Below, piece by piece: positions 25,523 to 35,646 of a stretch of 64,000 nucleotides of DNA. The notes beneath the pieces were generated by a model, which did no database searches, was not told where the DNA came from, and saw only the letters and a program-made list of their open reading frames with translations. How positions within the stretch are numbered: position 1 is the first letter of the stretch; each line of letters opens with the position of its first letter. A program made the translations under genes and the position numbers. The stretch comes from Secundilactobacillus angelensis (GTDB taxonomy: Bacteria; Bacillota; Bacilli; Lactobacillales; Lactobacillaceae), in NCBI RefSeq assembly GCF_012641075.1, contig NZ_JAAXLJ010000002.1, positions 147,975-211,974 on the forward strand, read 5' to 3'.

Positions 25523-27313
25523 TCAATCAGTTTCGGCAGTCTTCGCTAACGTCAGATGAATTGTATCTGCCACTGCCTTGGAAATACCTAATTCATGCAT
25601 CTCTTCAGGAGTTGCTGCAGCAATTTTTTTCATTGAACCAAACTTGCGAAGTAATTTATTCCTGGTTTTTGGACCAACGCCGTTAATATCATCCAACCGT
25701 GAACTGAGAGAGTTTTTTGCGTGAACCTTGCGATGAAAAGTGATGGCAAAACGGTGAACTTCATCTTGGATGCGTTGAAGTAAGTAGAAGCCCTGTGATT
25801 TTGGATCGAGATGCAATGGCGTATCGTTAACTTCCGAAAGTAAATCAGCGGTCTTATGCTTGTCATTTTTGACCATTGCAGCTACCGGTACAGTCAAACC
25901 CAGTTCATTTTCCATGACGTCTTTAGCGGCTTCCAATTGAATCGCGCCACCATCCATTAAAACTAAATCCGGCATGGCTTCGTGTTCCTTAAGCAACCGG
26001 GTATACCGCCGTCGAATGACCTCACGGGTGCTGGCAGCTTCATCAGCATGATCCACGGTTTTTAGCTTGTACTTTCGATAAAGGCTTTTATTTGGCTGAC
26101 CATCAACAAAAACGACCATCGCGGAAACTAAATCAGCACCTTGAATGTGTGAGTGATCAAAAGCCTCAATTTTATGTCCAGGAGCCAGTCCCAATGCATC
26201 GGTAATTTCCTTCATTGCACCGGTTGTCTTTTGTTCATCCAACTCCAGCAAACGGAACTTCTCTTCCAAAACTAACCGGGCATTTTTTCCGGCCATCTCC
26301 AGTAACGCACGCTTCTCACCACGTTGCGGCGTTCTCACGGGCATCGGTAACATCTCTTCCAGAATATCCTTCGGCAAACTATCCGGAACTAGGATTTCCT
26401 TTGGAAAAACACTATTCTTACGGTGATAAAACTGAATAATAAAACTGGTCATTTCCTCAACGGCATCATTGACGATTGGAAATAACCGCTTCTCCCGCTT
26501 GATTAACCGTGCTTGTCTAATAAAGAAGACTTGCACAGACAGCCAACCTTTATCCATGTAAAAATTAAAAATGTCTCGCGGCGTCTGGTCGTTTGAAATA
26601 ATCTTCTGTTTTTCGACGGTCACTTCAATATAATGCATCTGATCCCGGATTTCAGCAGCTCGTTCGAATTCCAAATTATCTGATGCCTTCTTCATTTGAG
26701 AATTTAAATGACGCTTCACAGTGGCAACATTGCCATTCAAAAACGACTTGATTCGCTCAATCTGCTTATCGTACTGCTCTTTGGGAACTTCTTTAAAACA
26801 AGCGCCCAAACATTGCCCCATATGATAATACAAACAAGGCCGGTTCTGGTAACCATTACAACGCCGCAACGGATAAACCTTCTGTAAAAAATGCAAGGTC
26901 TCTTCTGCCGCGTAAACGTTAGGATACGGACCAAAGTAATACGCACCGTCTTTGCGTATCGAACTCACGATCAACATTGTTGGATCTCGCTCATTGGTAA
27001 TCTTAATGTAGGGGTAGCCGGTGCCCTGCTTCAGTTTAATGTTGTAATGCGGCTGATGCTTCTGAATCATCGTGATTTCGAGCAAAAAAGCTTCTTTATC
27101 AGTAGAAGTGACAATCGTCTCAAAGTCCGCAATTTCTGAAACTAACCGTGCCGTTTTGCCTTCATGACTGCTCTTAAAGTAGGAACGCACCCGGTTTTTT
27201 AAGTTTTTGGCTTTACCCACATAGATAATATGCCCATTGATGTTTTTCATCATATAAATTCCTGGCATGTCGGGTAATAGCGCCAATTTATGTTCAAGAT
27301 ATTCGGTGGCCAA
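25523..27313 (-). CDS. uvrC: UvrABC excinuclease subunit C
   Basis: 596 residues from TTG at 27313, 9 nt after AAGGAGG; no ATG is better placed. The N-terminal GIY-YIG nuclease has G-I-Y-M-M-K-N and I-Y-V-G-K-A-K-N-L. The UVR motif and the C-terminal RNase-H-like nuclease (D-H-S-H-I-Q-G near 395, D-G-G near 460) and helix-hairpin-helix tail (I-N-G-V-G-P-K-T-R-N) are all present. Makes both incisions in nucleotide excision repair. Confidence 0.97.
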   Translation of the reverse strand: MATEYLEHKLALLPDMPGIYMMKNINGHIIYVGKAKNLKNRVRSYFKSSHEGKTARLVSEIADFETIVTSTDKEAFLLEITMIQKHQPHYNIKLKQGTGYPYIKITNERDPTMLIVSSIRKDGAYYFGPYPNVYAAEETLHFLQKVYPLRRCNGYQNRPCLYYHMGQCLGACFKEVPKEQYDKQIERIKSFLNGNVATVKRHLNSQMKKASDNLEFERAAEIRDQMHYIEVTVEKQKIISNDQTPRDIFNFYMDKGWLSVQVFFIRQARLIKREKRLFPIVNDAVEEMTSFIIQFYHRKNSVFPKEILVPDSLPKDILEEMLPMPVRTPQRGEKRALLEMAGKNARLVLEEKFRLLELDEQKTTGAMKEITDALGLAPGHKIEAFDHSHIQGADLVSAMVVFVDGQPNKSLYRKYKLKTVDHADEAASTREVIRRRYTRLLKEHEAMPDLVLMDGGAIQLEAAKDVMENELGLTVPVAAMVKNDKHKTADLLSEVNDTPLHLDPKSQGFYLLQRIQDEVHRFAITFHRKVHAKNSLSSRLDDINGVGPKTRNKLLRKFGSMKKIAAATPEEMHELGISKAVADTIHLTLAKTAETD

Positions 27314-27380
27314 AAAAACGACCTCCTTCCGATTCATTATCTGGCTATATCAATCATGTGATATCCAGTTTCGACGTTTC

Positions 27381-27410
27381 ATTATAACCCCGAATGCGTG
27401 TTTGGGGCAA
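27381..27410 (-). promoter_or_regulatory. promoter of uvrC
   Basis: -35 TTGCCC (27405-27410), 18-nt spacer and -10 TATAAT (27381-27386), about 70 nt upstream of the start. No LexA box is seen. Confidence 0.6.
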
Positions 27411-27448
27411 GCTACGTGCCTAGCTATGGCACTGCTCTATTTTCACTC

Positions 27449-27482
27449 AAAAAAACACCACCATTCAATTTGAATGATGGTA
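27449..27482 (-). terminator. terminator of the amino-acid ABC operon
   Basis: On the minus strand CCATCATTCA pairs with TGAATGGTGG (one G-U) around a 3-nt loop, followed by TGTTTTTTT. Confidence 0.85.
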
Positions 27483-27494
27483 TTCGTGTATCTA

Positions 27495-28241
27495 TTAACT
27501 ATTGATAATTTTGCTGATAAAATCTTTGGTCCGTGCATTTTGAGGGTTACTGAATATTTCGTCCGGTTTGTTCTTTTCAAGCAGATAACCATCAGCCATA
27601 AACCAAACTTCATTGGCAACTTCCCTAGCAAAGCCCATTTCATGAGTAACGACGACCATCGTCATCCCATCTTCAGCTAACTCCTTCATTACAGCAAGCA
27701 CTTCACCAACCATTTCGGGATCCAAAGCACTGGTTGGTTCGTCAAACAGCAAACATTCAGGATCCATGGCTAAGGCTCTCGCAATAGCAACACGTTGAGC
27801 TTGGCCACCTGACAAACTGCTTGGATAAACATTAGCTTTTTCATCCAGACCAACTCGTTTAAGAAGTGCTAAAGCTTTTTCCTCAGCATCTTTATCAGAC
27901 ATTTTTTTGACCCGAATTGGTGCTAACTTCAAGTTTTCAAGTACTGTCAGATTAGGGAACAAGTTAAAACTTTGGAAAACCATTCCCATCCGTTCACGTA
28001 AAGTCGTCAATTCTTCTTCCGAAAACTTCTGGGTATCTTTGCCTTCAAACAGGACTTGTCCGGCAGTAGGTGTTTCCAGCATGTTCAAGCAACGTAAAAA
28101 CGTACTTTTACCAGCACCTGAAGGGCCAATCACACAGATAACTTGACCAGGCATAACCGTACCATTAATTTCTTTTAGGACTTCGGTATCGCCATAGCTT
28201 TTTTTCAGCTTTTTAACTTCAACTAACGGTTTATCTTGCAT
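27495..28241 (-). CDS. polar amino-acid ABC importer, ATP-binding protein
   Basis: 248 residues, GlnQ/HisP size. Walker [10 protein letters not shown] near residue 40, Q-loop V-F-Q-S-F-N-L-F, signature L-S-G-G-Q-A-Q-R and Walker B C-L-L-F-D-E-P-T are all intact. It powers the importer encoded just upstream; the start overlaps the end of that gene by 11 nt. Cytoplasmic face of the membrane. Substrate is set by the binding domain of the partner. Confidence 0.96.
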   Translation of the reverse strand: MQDKPLVEVKKLKKSYGDTEVLKEINGTVMPGQVICVIGPSGAGKSTFLRCLNMLETPTAGQVLFEGKDTQKFSEEELTTLRERMGMVFQSFNLFPNLTVLENLKLAPIRVKKMSDKDAEEKALALLKRVGLDEKANVYPSSLSGGQAQRVAIARALAMDPECLLFDEPTSALDPEMVGEVLAVMKELAEDGMTMVVVTHEMGFAREVANEVWFMADGYLLEKNKPDEIFSNPQNARTKDFISKIINS

Positions 28242-29709
28242 GTTTCATTCTCCCCTCAGCATAGTTTAGAACTCTCGTTAAAATAAAGGTGATCACGAAG
28301 TAAATGATCATGGCAACAAACACTGGCATAACACCACGATACGTATCGGCACGCACAATGTTTAATTGGTAAATCAAATCAGTAACACCAATGATAGAAA
28401 CGATTGAACTTTCCTTGATCAGTGAAACGAATTCGTTACCCAGTGCTGGCCAAATATTCTTCAAAGCCTGAGGTAAGACAACGAACCGCATGGTATCACC
28501 CTTCGCTAATCCAAGACTTGCAGATGCTTCTGTTTGCCCTTTATCAACGGAATTAATCCCGCCACGAATAATTTCCTCAACGTATGCACCACTGTTCAAC
28601 GAAACGGCAATGATACCCGATAATAACGCCGGTAAGTTAACTATTATCCCAATACCGAAGTATACAAACATCACTTGAACCATCAAAGGTGTACCACGGA
28701 CGAATTCAACGTAGGCAACAGAAATGGCTTTAAGAATCTTGCTTCGACTAAACCGCATTAGAGCAAGGATAGTACCTAAAAGTACCCCCAAAACAACTGA
28801 GATAGCCGAAATAATCAGCGTATATTCGATCCCTTTAGCAAAGTAAGTCCAGTAGTGGAACATTGAAGTATTATTGGTATTAACCTTCATATACTTCCCT
28901 GCATCAGCCAGGTATTGTGTGGTTAAGTGCTTTGCCTTGATCTTATCAATACTCTTGTTAACGGCTGCGGCTAAAGTACCAGAACCCTTCTTAAAGGCCA
29001 TGGCAGAACCAGTTTCGTTCTTATTCAGCTTATAACCGGATTTGATCATTGCTAAATCATGGTCATTCTTAACGTAGGCTTCAGCTGAAGGTGTTTCAAT
29101 ACCCAGTGCATCGATTTTGTGAGTCTTTAATGCCAGCACTAAGTCGGTGTTCTTGTCCATTCCTTTAACGGTAGCACCAGGAATCTTGGATTTGGCTAAG
29201 TTGTATTGCAACGTCCCAGTCTGAGCACCAATCTTCTTATGTGCCAATGCGGCTTTGTTCTTATACTTACCCACGTCGGTCTTATTGATCAGGAAGCTTT
29301 GACCACCATTGTAATAAATTTCCGAGAAATCAACACTTTGGCGACGCTTAGCTGTTGGGTTGATCCCACTCATAGCCACGTCAGCTTTACCAGTCTCGAC
29401 GGCGACTAAAACGGAATCATATGACATGGACTTGATTTCTAGTTTAACGCCCAAATCCTTAGCAACTTGTTTCATAATGTCGACATCCATACCAACAATT
29501 CTGGATTTTCCATTTTTGCTGACTTGGAATTCATAAGGTGGATAATCTGGCGAAGTCGCCATAACGATTTTGCCCCGATCCTTAATCTTTTGAAGCGAAT
29601 CATCCGCTGCGTATACAGTATGATGAGTTGGTTGAACAGTAAATAAAAATAATAATGACAAACACAATGTCATGATGGTGAGTAAGACGTTTCTCCCCTT
29701 GACTTTCAT
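28231..29709 (-). CDS. amino-acid ABC importer, fused binding protein and permease
   Basis: 492 residues. A signal/anchor helix (about 8-32) is followed by a solute-binding domain (about 40-265) with S-P-D-Y-P-P-Y-E-F and [11 protein letters not shown], as in polar amino-acid binding proteins. The permease (about 280-492) has the R-G-T-P-L-M-V-Q motif and E-A-S-x-S-L-G-L, the EAA loop that contacts the ATPase. Such fusions are common in lactic acid bacteria (GlnP type). Glutamine, arginine or another polar amino acid is transported; shared upstream motifs with argG hint at arginine. Confidence 0.95.
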   Translation of the reverse strand: MKVKGRNVLLTIMTLCLSLLFLFTVQPTHHTVYAADDSLQKIKDRGKIVMATSPDYPPYEFQVSKNGKSRIVGMDVDIMKQVAKDLGVKLEIKSMSYDSVLVAVETGKADVAMSGINPTAKRRQSVDFSEIYYNGGQSFLINKTDVGKYKNKAALAHKKIGAQTGTLQYNLAKSKIPGATVKGMDKNTDLVLALKTHKIDALGIETPSAEAYVKNDHDLAMIKSGYKLNKNETGSAMAFKKGSGTLAAAVNKSIDKIKAKHLTTQYLADAGKYMKVNTNNTSMFHYWTYFAKGIEYTLIISAISVVLGVLLGTILALMRFSRSKILKAISVAYVEFVRGTPLMVQVMFVYFGIGIIVNLPALLSGIIAVSLNSGAYVEEIIRGGINSVDKGQTEASASLGLAKGDTMRFVVLPQALKNIWPALGNEFVSLIKESSIVSIIGVTDLIYQLNIVRADTYRGVMPVFVAMIIYFVITFILTRVLNYAEGRMKHAR

Positions 29710-29748
29710 TCGCGGTAACTCCCTCTCTAAATTATTTAAGTAACACCT

Positions 29749-29850
29749 ACCTTACACCAAAATCATTCTTTATGCAATAAAAAACAGGAAAAAGTCTCAT
29801 TTATACAATAAATATTTTTATCCACCACAAATATTCATTTTTATATACAT
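29749..29850 (-). promoter_or_regulatory. promoter of the amino-acid ABC operon with ARG-box-like motifs
   Basis: -35 TTGCAT (29772-29777) and -10 TAAGGT (29749-29754) with 17-nt spacer. Upstream lie ATTTATACA (29799-29807) and TTTATATACAT (29840-29850). Both also occur, in the same order, upstream of argG. ArgR binding is inferred. Confidence 0.5.
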
Positions 29851-29928
29851 TATTCATTAAATGATGACTTTGTCTTAAACTAAAAATTTGAATACTTTCC
29901 TCAGTTGGCTTAGGCATCTGCATCCGAC

Positions 29929-29958
29929 TTGCATTTTCCCCTTTCAACATGATAAACT
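29929..29958 (+). promoter_or_regulatory. promoter of the 56-residue protein gene
   Basis: -35 TTGCAT (29929-29934), 18-nt spacer and -10 TAAACT (29953-29958), about 27 nt before the start codon. Confidence 0.5.
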
Positions 29959-29985
29959 AGGCGCAATAAAGGAGTTGACTGCATC

Positions 29986-30156
29986 ATGGGATTGAAAGTG
30001 AAACGTCAGAATAATCTCGACGCAATGTTCGGTAAATTTGCCGAAGCCGATATTAAAGATGAAAAACGTGATAAGTTTTTAAAACACGATGAACAAAAAG
30101 ATGACTCTAAAAAGGCCAAAGCATTAATCAAAGAACATCGCAAATATCATAAGTAA
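29986..30156 (+). CDS. 56-residue highly charged small protein
   Basis: ATG at 29986 is preceded by AAAGGAG at about 11 nt. The product is almost wholly Lys, Asp, Glu, Arg and His in its second half (D-E-K-R-D-K-F, then K-K-A-K-A-L-I-K-E-H-R-K-Y-H-K) with N-terminal G-L-K-V-K-R-Q-N-N-L-D-A-M-F-G-K-F. It has a promoter, a ribosome site and a following terminator, so it is a real gene. No family recognised; probably helical and cytoplasmic. Confidence 0.75.
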   Translation: MGLKVKRQNNLDAMFGKFAEADIKDEKRDKFLKHDEQKDDSKKAKALIKEHRKYHK

Positions 30157-30159
30157 GAC

Positions 30160-30192
30160 AAAAAACGGCGCCCATTTGGGTGCCGTTTTTTT
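30160..30192. terminator. bidirectional terminator
   Basis: AAAAAACGGCGCCCA pairs with TGGGTGCCGTTTTTT (one G-U) around TT. Ends the small protein gene and argH, whose stop codon it overlaps. Confidence 0.9.
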
Positions 30193-31573
30193 ATGATTCA
30201 ATTTCCTTTTTGGCTTGTTCAATCTGCTTACGAACCTGATCAAAGCCTGTCCCGCCTTCAGAATGACGACGTTCAACAGCAACCTCTGATTTCAGCTCAT
30301 TGTAGACATCCGCTTCTATCTTTGGCGATGCCTCTTTCAGTTCGCCTAACGACATATCCTGCAAGTTTTGGTGGGTTTGAATTCCCTTCAAAACCAGTTG
30401 CCCCACAATACCGTGTGCTTCCCTGAATGGGACCCCCTTAGTTGCCAAATAATCAGCCAGTTCAGTCGCATTAGAAAAGTCATTTTCCGTAGCAGCTTTC
30501 ATATTATCTGCCTTAACGGTTACCGTTGAGAGCATCCCATTAAAGACCTTTAGTGCTGGCAGCAAAGTTTTGACTGTATCAAAAACGCCCTCTTTGTCTT
30601 CCTGAAGATCCTTATTGTACGCTAGCGGTAATGATTTCATGGTTGCTAATAACCCCATCAAATGACCATAAACCCGACCACTCTTACCGCGAATTAGCTC
30701 CGCCATATCCGGATTCTTTTTCTGTGGCATGATTGAACTACCGGTGGTGTAAGCATCCGATAACTCTAAGTACTGAAATTCATGGCTGACCCACATACTA
30801 AGTTCTTCACAAAATCTGGATAAATGCATCATCAAAATCGAACTGTTGCTGAGAAATTCCAACGCAAAATCACGGTCAGAAACAGCATCCAGCGAATTGG
30901 CGTAAACTTGGCTGAATCCTAAAGTCTTCGCAGTCATTTGACGATCGATTGGAAAGGTTGTCCCAGCCAAAGCCGCCGCACCCAGCGGTGAAATATCCGT
31001 GTGCACTTCATTAAACGTAAAACGTTCCTTGTCACGTTTGAACATTTGGTAGTAGGCCATGAGGTAATGACCGTATGAAATCGGTTGGGCGTGCTGTAAA
31101 TGCGTATACCCTGGCATAATGGTCTCAACGTTTTCCTCTGCTAACCTAATTAGCGTTTGTTGAACGGTAGTGATCTCATCAATAATTTTCGGCAGTCGTT
31201 TCTTCAAATACAAGTGAAAATCCGTAGCCACTTGGTCATTACGTGATCGAGCAGTATGCAACTTGCCCGCCACTGCACCAATCCGATCCGTTAAGATACT
31301 TTCGATATTCATATGAATATCTTCGTTTTCGACGCTAAAGGTCAGCTTACCTGCCTCTAGGTCTTTTTGAATACCTTCCAATCCGGCAATGATCTGATCA
31401 CAGTCGTTAGATGGTACAATCCCAGTTTTTTGAAGCATTTTAACGTGAGCCAAAGAACCTTCGATATCTTCTTCAGCCATTAGTTGATCAAAGGAAATGG
31501 AAGCCCCAAAAGCATCGACCCAAGCGGCCGCCTGTTCTTGAAATCGGCCACCCCAGAGCTTTTTGGTTGCCAT
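30191..31573 (-). CDS. argH: argininosuccinate lyase
   Basis: 460 residues, normal length. The fumarase/aspartase signature [11 protein letters not shown] is at about 278-288, with the N-terminal W-G-G-R-F and the S-R-N-D-Q-V-A-T block near 110. It splits argininosuccinate into arginine and fumarate, the last step of arginine synthesis. Its start overlaps the argG stop (TAATG), so the two are translationally coupled. Confidence 0.98.
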   Translation of the reverse strand: MATKKLWGGRFQEQAAAWVDAFGASISFDQLMAEEDIEGSLAHVKMLQKTGIVPSNDCDQIIAGLEGIQKDLEAGKLTFSVENEDIHMNIESILTDRIGAVAGKLHTARSRNDQVATDFHLYLKKRLPKIIDEITTVQQTLIRLAEENVETIMPGYTHLQHAQPISYGHYLMAYYQMFKRDKERFTFNEVHTDISPLGAAALAGTTFPIDRQMTAKTLGFSQVYANSLDAVSDRDFALEFLSNSSILMMHLSRFCEELSMWVSHEFQYLELSDAYTTGSSIMPQKKNPDMAELIRGKSGRVYGHLMGLLATMKSLPLAYNKDLQEDKEGVFDTVKTLLPALKVFNGMLSTVTVKADNMKAATENDFSNATELADYLATKGVPFREAHGIVGQLVLKGIQTHQNLQDMSLGELKEASPKIEADVYNELKSEVAVERRHSEGGTGFDQVRKQIEQAKKEIES

Positions 31574-32871
31574 TACTTAGTCGCCTCCGTTTGGTGCTCT
31601 TTTTCGGCCTTCACAGCTACCTTCACCTTACTCTTAGTGTTCTGGGTAACTGCATTAACGAACGCCGACTGCTGGTTCTTCATCTTGACTTGTGAGTAAA
31701 CCGTTGTTGGTAAGCCCCATAGCTTGATGAAACCCTTGGCAGCTTCTTGATCAAATGAGTCAGCTGCGGTATAAGTTGCCAAATTCTTGTCATACAGTGA
31801 ACTTTCTGACTTCCGGCCTAAAGTGATCACGTTGCCCTTGAACAACTCAAGCTTGATTACACCGCTAACAACTTCTTGACTCTTCTTCAAAAAGGCAAGT
31901 AAGGCGTCCATCAATGGTGAGAACCAAAGCGCGTTATAAATCATCTCACTCAATTGCTTTTCAATAACCGGCTTGAAGTGGGCTAAATCCCGCTCAAAAG
32001 TTAAATCTTCAAGTTGCTTATGGGCCTTCATCAGGACCGTCGCAGCTGGTGCTTCGTATACTTCACGAGACTTGATGCCCACTAACCGGTTTTCAATGTG
32101 GTCGATCCGGCCAACACCATTCTCACCGGCAATCTTATTCAATTCCTGGATTAAATCAGCCAACTGCATTGATTTGCCATTTAACTTAGTAGGTACACCT
32201 TTTACAAAGGTAATTTCAACATCCGTTGGTATATCCGGCGTTTTGTCAATTGGGTTAGTCAATGCGTATGCATCCTCGGGAGCGCTGACCCATGGATCTT
32301 CAAGCACGCCAGCTTCATTGGCACGACCCCAAATATTGGCATCGATTGAATATGGTGAATCTAAATCGATTGGGATTGGAATATTGTGCTTCTTAGCGTA
32401 ATCAATTTCTTCTTCCCGTGACCAGTGCCAGTCACGAACTGGGCTCAGTACTTCAAGTCCTGGGTTCAACGCATGGATGGCCACTTCGAACCGCACTTGA
32501 TCGTTTCCTTTACCGGTACACCCATGTGCAACCGCTTGGGCATTTTCCTCTTGAGCGACTTCAACCAACTTTTTACTAATCAGTGGCCGTGATAATGCTG
32601 AAATCAGTGGGTATTCACCTTCGTAGTATGTGTTACCTTGCAGAGCAACCATTGCGTAATCTTCAGCAAACTCTTCCAGGGCGTCAATCACATAGACTTT
32701 AACCGCACCGACATTGAGTGCTTTTTGCTTGATGAAGTCTAAGTCTTTACCTTCACCAACATTGATGCAGCAAGCGATAACATCGTAGCCCTTATCCTTC
32801 AACCAAGGAATTGCAACTGAAGTATCTAATCCACCTGAATATGCTAAAACTACTTTTTTGTTATTTGTCAT
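31573..32871 (-). CDS. argG: argininosuccinate synthase
   Basis: 432 residues, some 25 longer than usual owing to a Lys/Glu-rich C-terminal tail ([14 protein letters not shown]). The P-loop [11 protein letters not shown] is at about 9-19; [11 protein letters not shown] near 115 binds ATP and aspartate. It joins citrulline and aspartate to argininosuccinate. Operon argGH on its own; no other arg biosynthesis gene is in the window. Confidence 0.97.
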   Translation of the reverse strand: MTNNKKVVLAYSGGLDTSVAIPWLKDKGYDVIACCINVGEGKDLDFIKQKALNVGAVKVYVIDALEEFAEDYAMVALQGNTYYEGEYPLISALSRPLISKKLVEVAQEENAQAVAHGCTGKGNDQVRFEVAIHALNPGLEVLSPVRDWHWSREEEIDYAKKHNIPIPIDLDSPYSIDANIWGRANEAGVLEDPWVSAPEDAYALTNPIDKTPDIPTDVEITFVKGVPTKLNGKSMQLADLIQELNKIAGENGVGRIDHIENRLVGIKSREVYEAPAATVLMKAHKQLEDLTFERDLAHFKPVIEKQLSEMIYNALWFSPLMDALLAFLKKSQEVVSGVIKLELFKGNVITLGRKSESSLYDKNLATYTAADSFDQEAAKGFIKLWGLPTTVYSQVKMKNQQSAFVNAVTQNTKSKVKVAVKAEKEHQTEATK

Positions 32872-32911
32872 ATTAACGCCCTCTCATTTCTTCTTTTAAC
32901 TTAATGATACG

Positions 32912-32993
32912 AGATTACCACCTGTATTCAGTAAATGCAAGTGTTTTTTATTATTTATACATAAAAATCGTCAATATTACAGTTTATATACAT
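32912..32993 (-). promoter_or_regulatory. argG promoter with ARG-box-like motifs
   Basis: -35 TTGCAT (32935-32940) and -10 TAATCT (32912-32917), spacer 17 nt. Further upstream ATTTATACA (32953-32961) and TTTATATACAT (32983-32993) repeat those of the amino-acid ABC promoter. Probable arginine control, unproven. Confidence 0.55.
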
Positions 32994-33055
32994 ATTTTCC
33001 ACATAATTTCATTTCGTAAAAAGAAGTGCTTAGACAGTTGACACCGCTCGTAACC

Positions 33056-33099
33056 AAAAAGCGCGAGTATCAGTTAATGACTCAACTGACACTCGCGCT
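33056..33099 (-). terminator. terminator of the ysxC-mazG unit
   Basis: Minus-strand AGCGCGAGTGTCAGTT pairs with AACTGATACTCGCGCT with one weak position and a short loop, then TTTTT. Confidence 0.85.
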
Positions 33100-33131
33100 G
33101 ATTAATCATATTTAAGGTTTAAAATTCTTTG

Positions 33132-33428
33132 TTAATGATTATTAGGTGTATCCGGGTAACGTTTATTCAATCGATCAATATTACCACTTGCAACGTCTTC
33201 AAAGGGAATATCTGCCCATTCGGCCACTTGTGATAAATACCAGAGTACGTCACCCATCTCTTTGACCAATTGCTTTTTATCAAGAGTTTCGCCCTGAAAA
33301 GTATACTGTTTAACTAAGTCCACCACTTGACCAGTCTCACTAGAAAGTCCAAGCGCACAATTCGTTAAAACCTGTTCGCTACCGAAGAGAGTTCGGTTAG
33401 CAGCTTTTTGATAGTCGTTAAATTCCAT
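33132..33428 (-). CDS. MazG-like nucleotide pyrophosphohydrolase
   Basis: 98 residues with the MazG core G-L-S-S-E-T-G-Q-V-V-D and, 23 residues on, K-E-M-G-D-V-L-W-Y-L. Normal members have E-x-x-E then E-x-x-D to bind Mg; here these are Glu31, Gln34, Glu57 and Asp60, so the second Glu is Gln. Activity may be altered. The family hydrolyses nucleoside triphosphates to monophosphates. Start overlaps the ysxC stop by one base (TAATG), indicating coupling. Confidence 0.85.
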   Translation of the reverse strand: MEFNDYQKAANRTLFGSEQVLTNCALGLSSETGQVVDLVKQYTFQGETLDKKQLVKEMGDVLWYLSQVAEWADIPFEDVASGNIDRLNKRYPDTPNNH

Positions 33429-34024
33429 TATGCTTTTCCCCCAAACGCGTGTTGTTCAATCCATTGCCAAACTTCTTCTTTACCAGACTTGGTCTGAGCT
33501 GAAAACGGCAACAAATCATCTTGTGGACTGATCTGTAACGTTTTTTTGACCAAACTAAGCTGTTTGTTCCACTTGGCCCCTGGAATTTTGTCCATTTTTG
33601 TTGCCACTACCAAAGTGGGAATATCATAATAACTCAGCCAAGTATACATCGTTAGATCATCGGCGGTAGGTGCATGACGCCCATCAACCAATGAAATCAC
33701 ACCACGCAGAGTGTCTCTAGAAGTCAGATAAGTTTCAATCATCTGACCCCACTTCTCACGTTCCGTTCTGGAAACCTTGGCATAGCCATAGCCGGGAACA
33801 TCCACGAAATAGAGCTTTTCTTCTACATGGTAAAAGTTTAGGGTTTGGGTTTTCCCCGGTTGACTGGACGTTCTGGCGTAACTGTTCCGATTGATCAACA
33901 CGTTTGTCAGTGATGATTTACCGACGTTGGAGCGCCCAACTAACGCAATCTCTGGCTGCCCTGTTTTAGGATACTGTTTGGGATCAACCGCACTCATGAC
34001 TAATTCAACATTGTGTACTTCCAT
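33428..34024 (-). CDS. ysxC: YsxC/EngB ribosome biogenesis GTPase
   Basis: 198 residues. G1 G-R-S-N-V-G-K-S-S (about 30-38), G2 T-S-S-Q-P-G-K-T, G3 D-V-P-G-Y-G-Y and G4 A-T-K-M-D-K are all in order. Essential cytoplasmic GTPase for late 50S assembly. As in most Firmicutes it follows clpX, although here a terminator lies between them. Confidence 0.97.
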   Translation of the reverse strand: MEVHNVELVMSAVDPKQYPKTGQPEIALVGRSNVGKSSLTNVLINRNSYARTSSQPGKTQTLNFYHVEEKLYFVDVPGYGYAKVSRTEREKWGQMIETYLTSRDTLRGVISLVDGRHAPTADDLTMYTWLSYYDIPTLVVATKMDKIPGAKWNKQLSLVKKTLQISPQDDLLPFSAQTKSGKEEVWQWIEQHAFGGKA

Positions 34025-34056
34025 GGTTACCTCCGTTCGGTTTTAAGTTAAATAAA

Positions 34057-34089
34057 AGCCGCATGCTCCATAACGCGGAACATACGGCT
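34057..34089 (-). terminator. terminator after clpX
   Basis: Minus-strand AGCCGTATG pairs with CATGCGGCT (one G-U) around a 15-nt loop, followed by TTTATTT. Confidence 0.65.
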
Positions 34090-34126
34090 AAAATGTCAGT
34101 GACATTAATTGCAGATCAGCGGGCCC

Positions 34127-35377
34127 CTAAGAAGCTTTTTGATCCTTTAAAATTAGCTCAGGTTCTTGATGATCTTTGACAGTATCACCCGTAACAATGA
34201 CCTTATCAACATCATCTCGACTTGGTAATTCAAACATAATATCGCGCATAACATCTTCAATAATTGATCGAAGACCACGTGCACCAGTATTCCGTTTTAA
34301 TGCCAGACGAGCCATTTCCCGTAAAGCTTGGTCTTCGAAGTCCAGTTCAACGCCATCAAGCGAGATTAATCGCTGATATTGCTTAACCAGTGCATTCTTA
34401 GGTTCCGTTAGGATTCGAACCAAATCGTCCTCAGAAAGCTTCTCTAAGGCTGTCAAGATTGGTAAACGACCGATAAATTCTGGAATTAAACCAAATTCCA
34501 GCATATCTTCAGGAACAACCCGTTGCATCAGGCTTTCTGATTTGTCAATTGGTTGGTGAGTTGAGTCGGCACCAAAACCAATAGTTTTATCACCAAGACG
34601 GTTTTTAACAATAGTTTCGATACCATCGAAAGCACCACCAACAATAAACAGAATATTTGTGGTATCAATTTGAATAAATTCTTGTTGAGGGTGCTTACGA
34701 CCACCCTGAGGCGGAACGTTAGCAATTGTTCCTTCAAGAATCTTCAAAAGTGCTTGTTGAACACCTTCACCGGAAACATCACGAGTGATCGAGACGTTTT
34801 CAGCTTTCTTAGCGATTTTATCAATTTCATCAATGTAGATGATACCCTTTTCAGCACGCTCCACGTCATAATCAGCGTTCTGTAACAGCTTCAGAAGGAT
34901 GTTTTCAACATCTTCACCAACGTAACCTGCTTCAGTCAAAGTCGTGGCATCTGCAATCGCAAACGGCACGTTCAAAATTTTAGCAAGCGTCTGTGCCAGG
35001 TAGGTTTTACCTGAACCAGTCGGCCCAATCATAGTAATGTTACTCTTTTGTAATTCAGGACCATCATTTTGGTTAGTGGTCATTTCATTCACACGTTTGT
35101 AGTGATTATAAACAGCAACTGATAGCGTCTTTTTAGCTTCAGTTTGACCAATAACGTACTGATTTAAAGAATCAACAATTTGCTGTGGAGTTGGCACATC
35201 AAACACGGTTTGTGAGCTTTCTTCACTAAATTCTTCATCGATGATTTCTTTACATAAATCGATACATTCATTGCAGATGTACACGCCAGGACCAGCAACA
35301 ATCTTCTTGACCTGATCCTGCGACTTACCACAAAAAGAACAATTTACGGGGCCAGTTGTATCAGTATTTTCAAACAA
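34127..35377 (-). CDS. clpX: ClpX, unfoldase of the ClpXP protease
   Basis: 416 residues. The N-terminal zinc-binding domain has Cys13, Cys16, Cys35 and Cys38. The AAA+ core has Walker A G-P-T-G-S-G-K-T, Walker [10 protein letters not shown] and the R-finger region. It recognises tagged proteins and feeds them to ClpP. Located between tig and ysxC, the standard Firmicute order. Confidence 0.98.
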   Translation of the reverse strand: MFENTDTTGPVNCSFCGKSQDQVKKIVAGPGVYICNECIDLCKEIIDEEFSEESSQTVFDVPTPQQIVDSLNQYVIGQTEAKKTLSVAVYNHYKRVNEMTTNQNDGPELQKSNITMIGPTGSGKTYLAQTLAKILNVPFAIADATTLTEAGYVGEDVENILLKLLQNADYDVERAEKGIIYIDEIDKIAKKAENVSITRDVSGEGVQQALLKILEGTIANVPPQGGRKHPQQEFIQIDTTNILFIVGGAFDGIETIVKNRLGDKTIGFGADSTHQPIDKSESLMQRVVPEDMLEFGLIPEFIGRLPILTALEKLSEDDLVRILTEPKNALVKQYQRLISLDGVELDFEDQALREMARLALKRNTGARGLRSIIEDVMRDIMFELPSRDDVDKVIVTGDTVKDHQEPELILKDQKAS

Positions 35378-35575
35378 TTAAGAGTCACCCCTCTTTAATT
35401 TCTATAGTTATCATTTTCTTTAACGCAACTGCTACTATACCATACAAAGACGGGAGTGGGAAAGGAAAAGCTCAATTGAAATCACCCGTAATCACTGATA
35501 GGTGTACGGTTTAGAACCTGACACATTTTTCTCACTTAGGAGCAATCTCTAGTTTCTCAATCGTTCTGGGGACAC

Positions 35576-35627
35576 AAACAAAGGCCCTAACAAGAATTGA
35601 ACGTCCTCGTCTTTAGGGCCTTTGTTG
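35576..35627 (-). terminator. terminator after tig
   Basis: AACAAAGGCCCTAA and TTAGGGCCTTTGTT form a 14-bp stem with a loop of about 22 nt, then TTTG on the minus strand. Confidence 0.75.
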
Positions 35628-35646
35628 GCAATACTAACGTCAAAAA

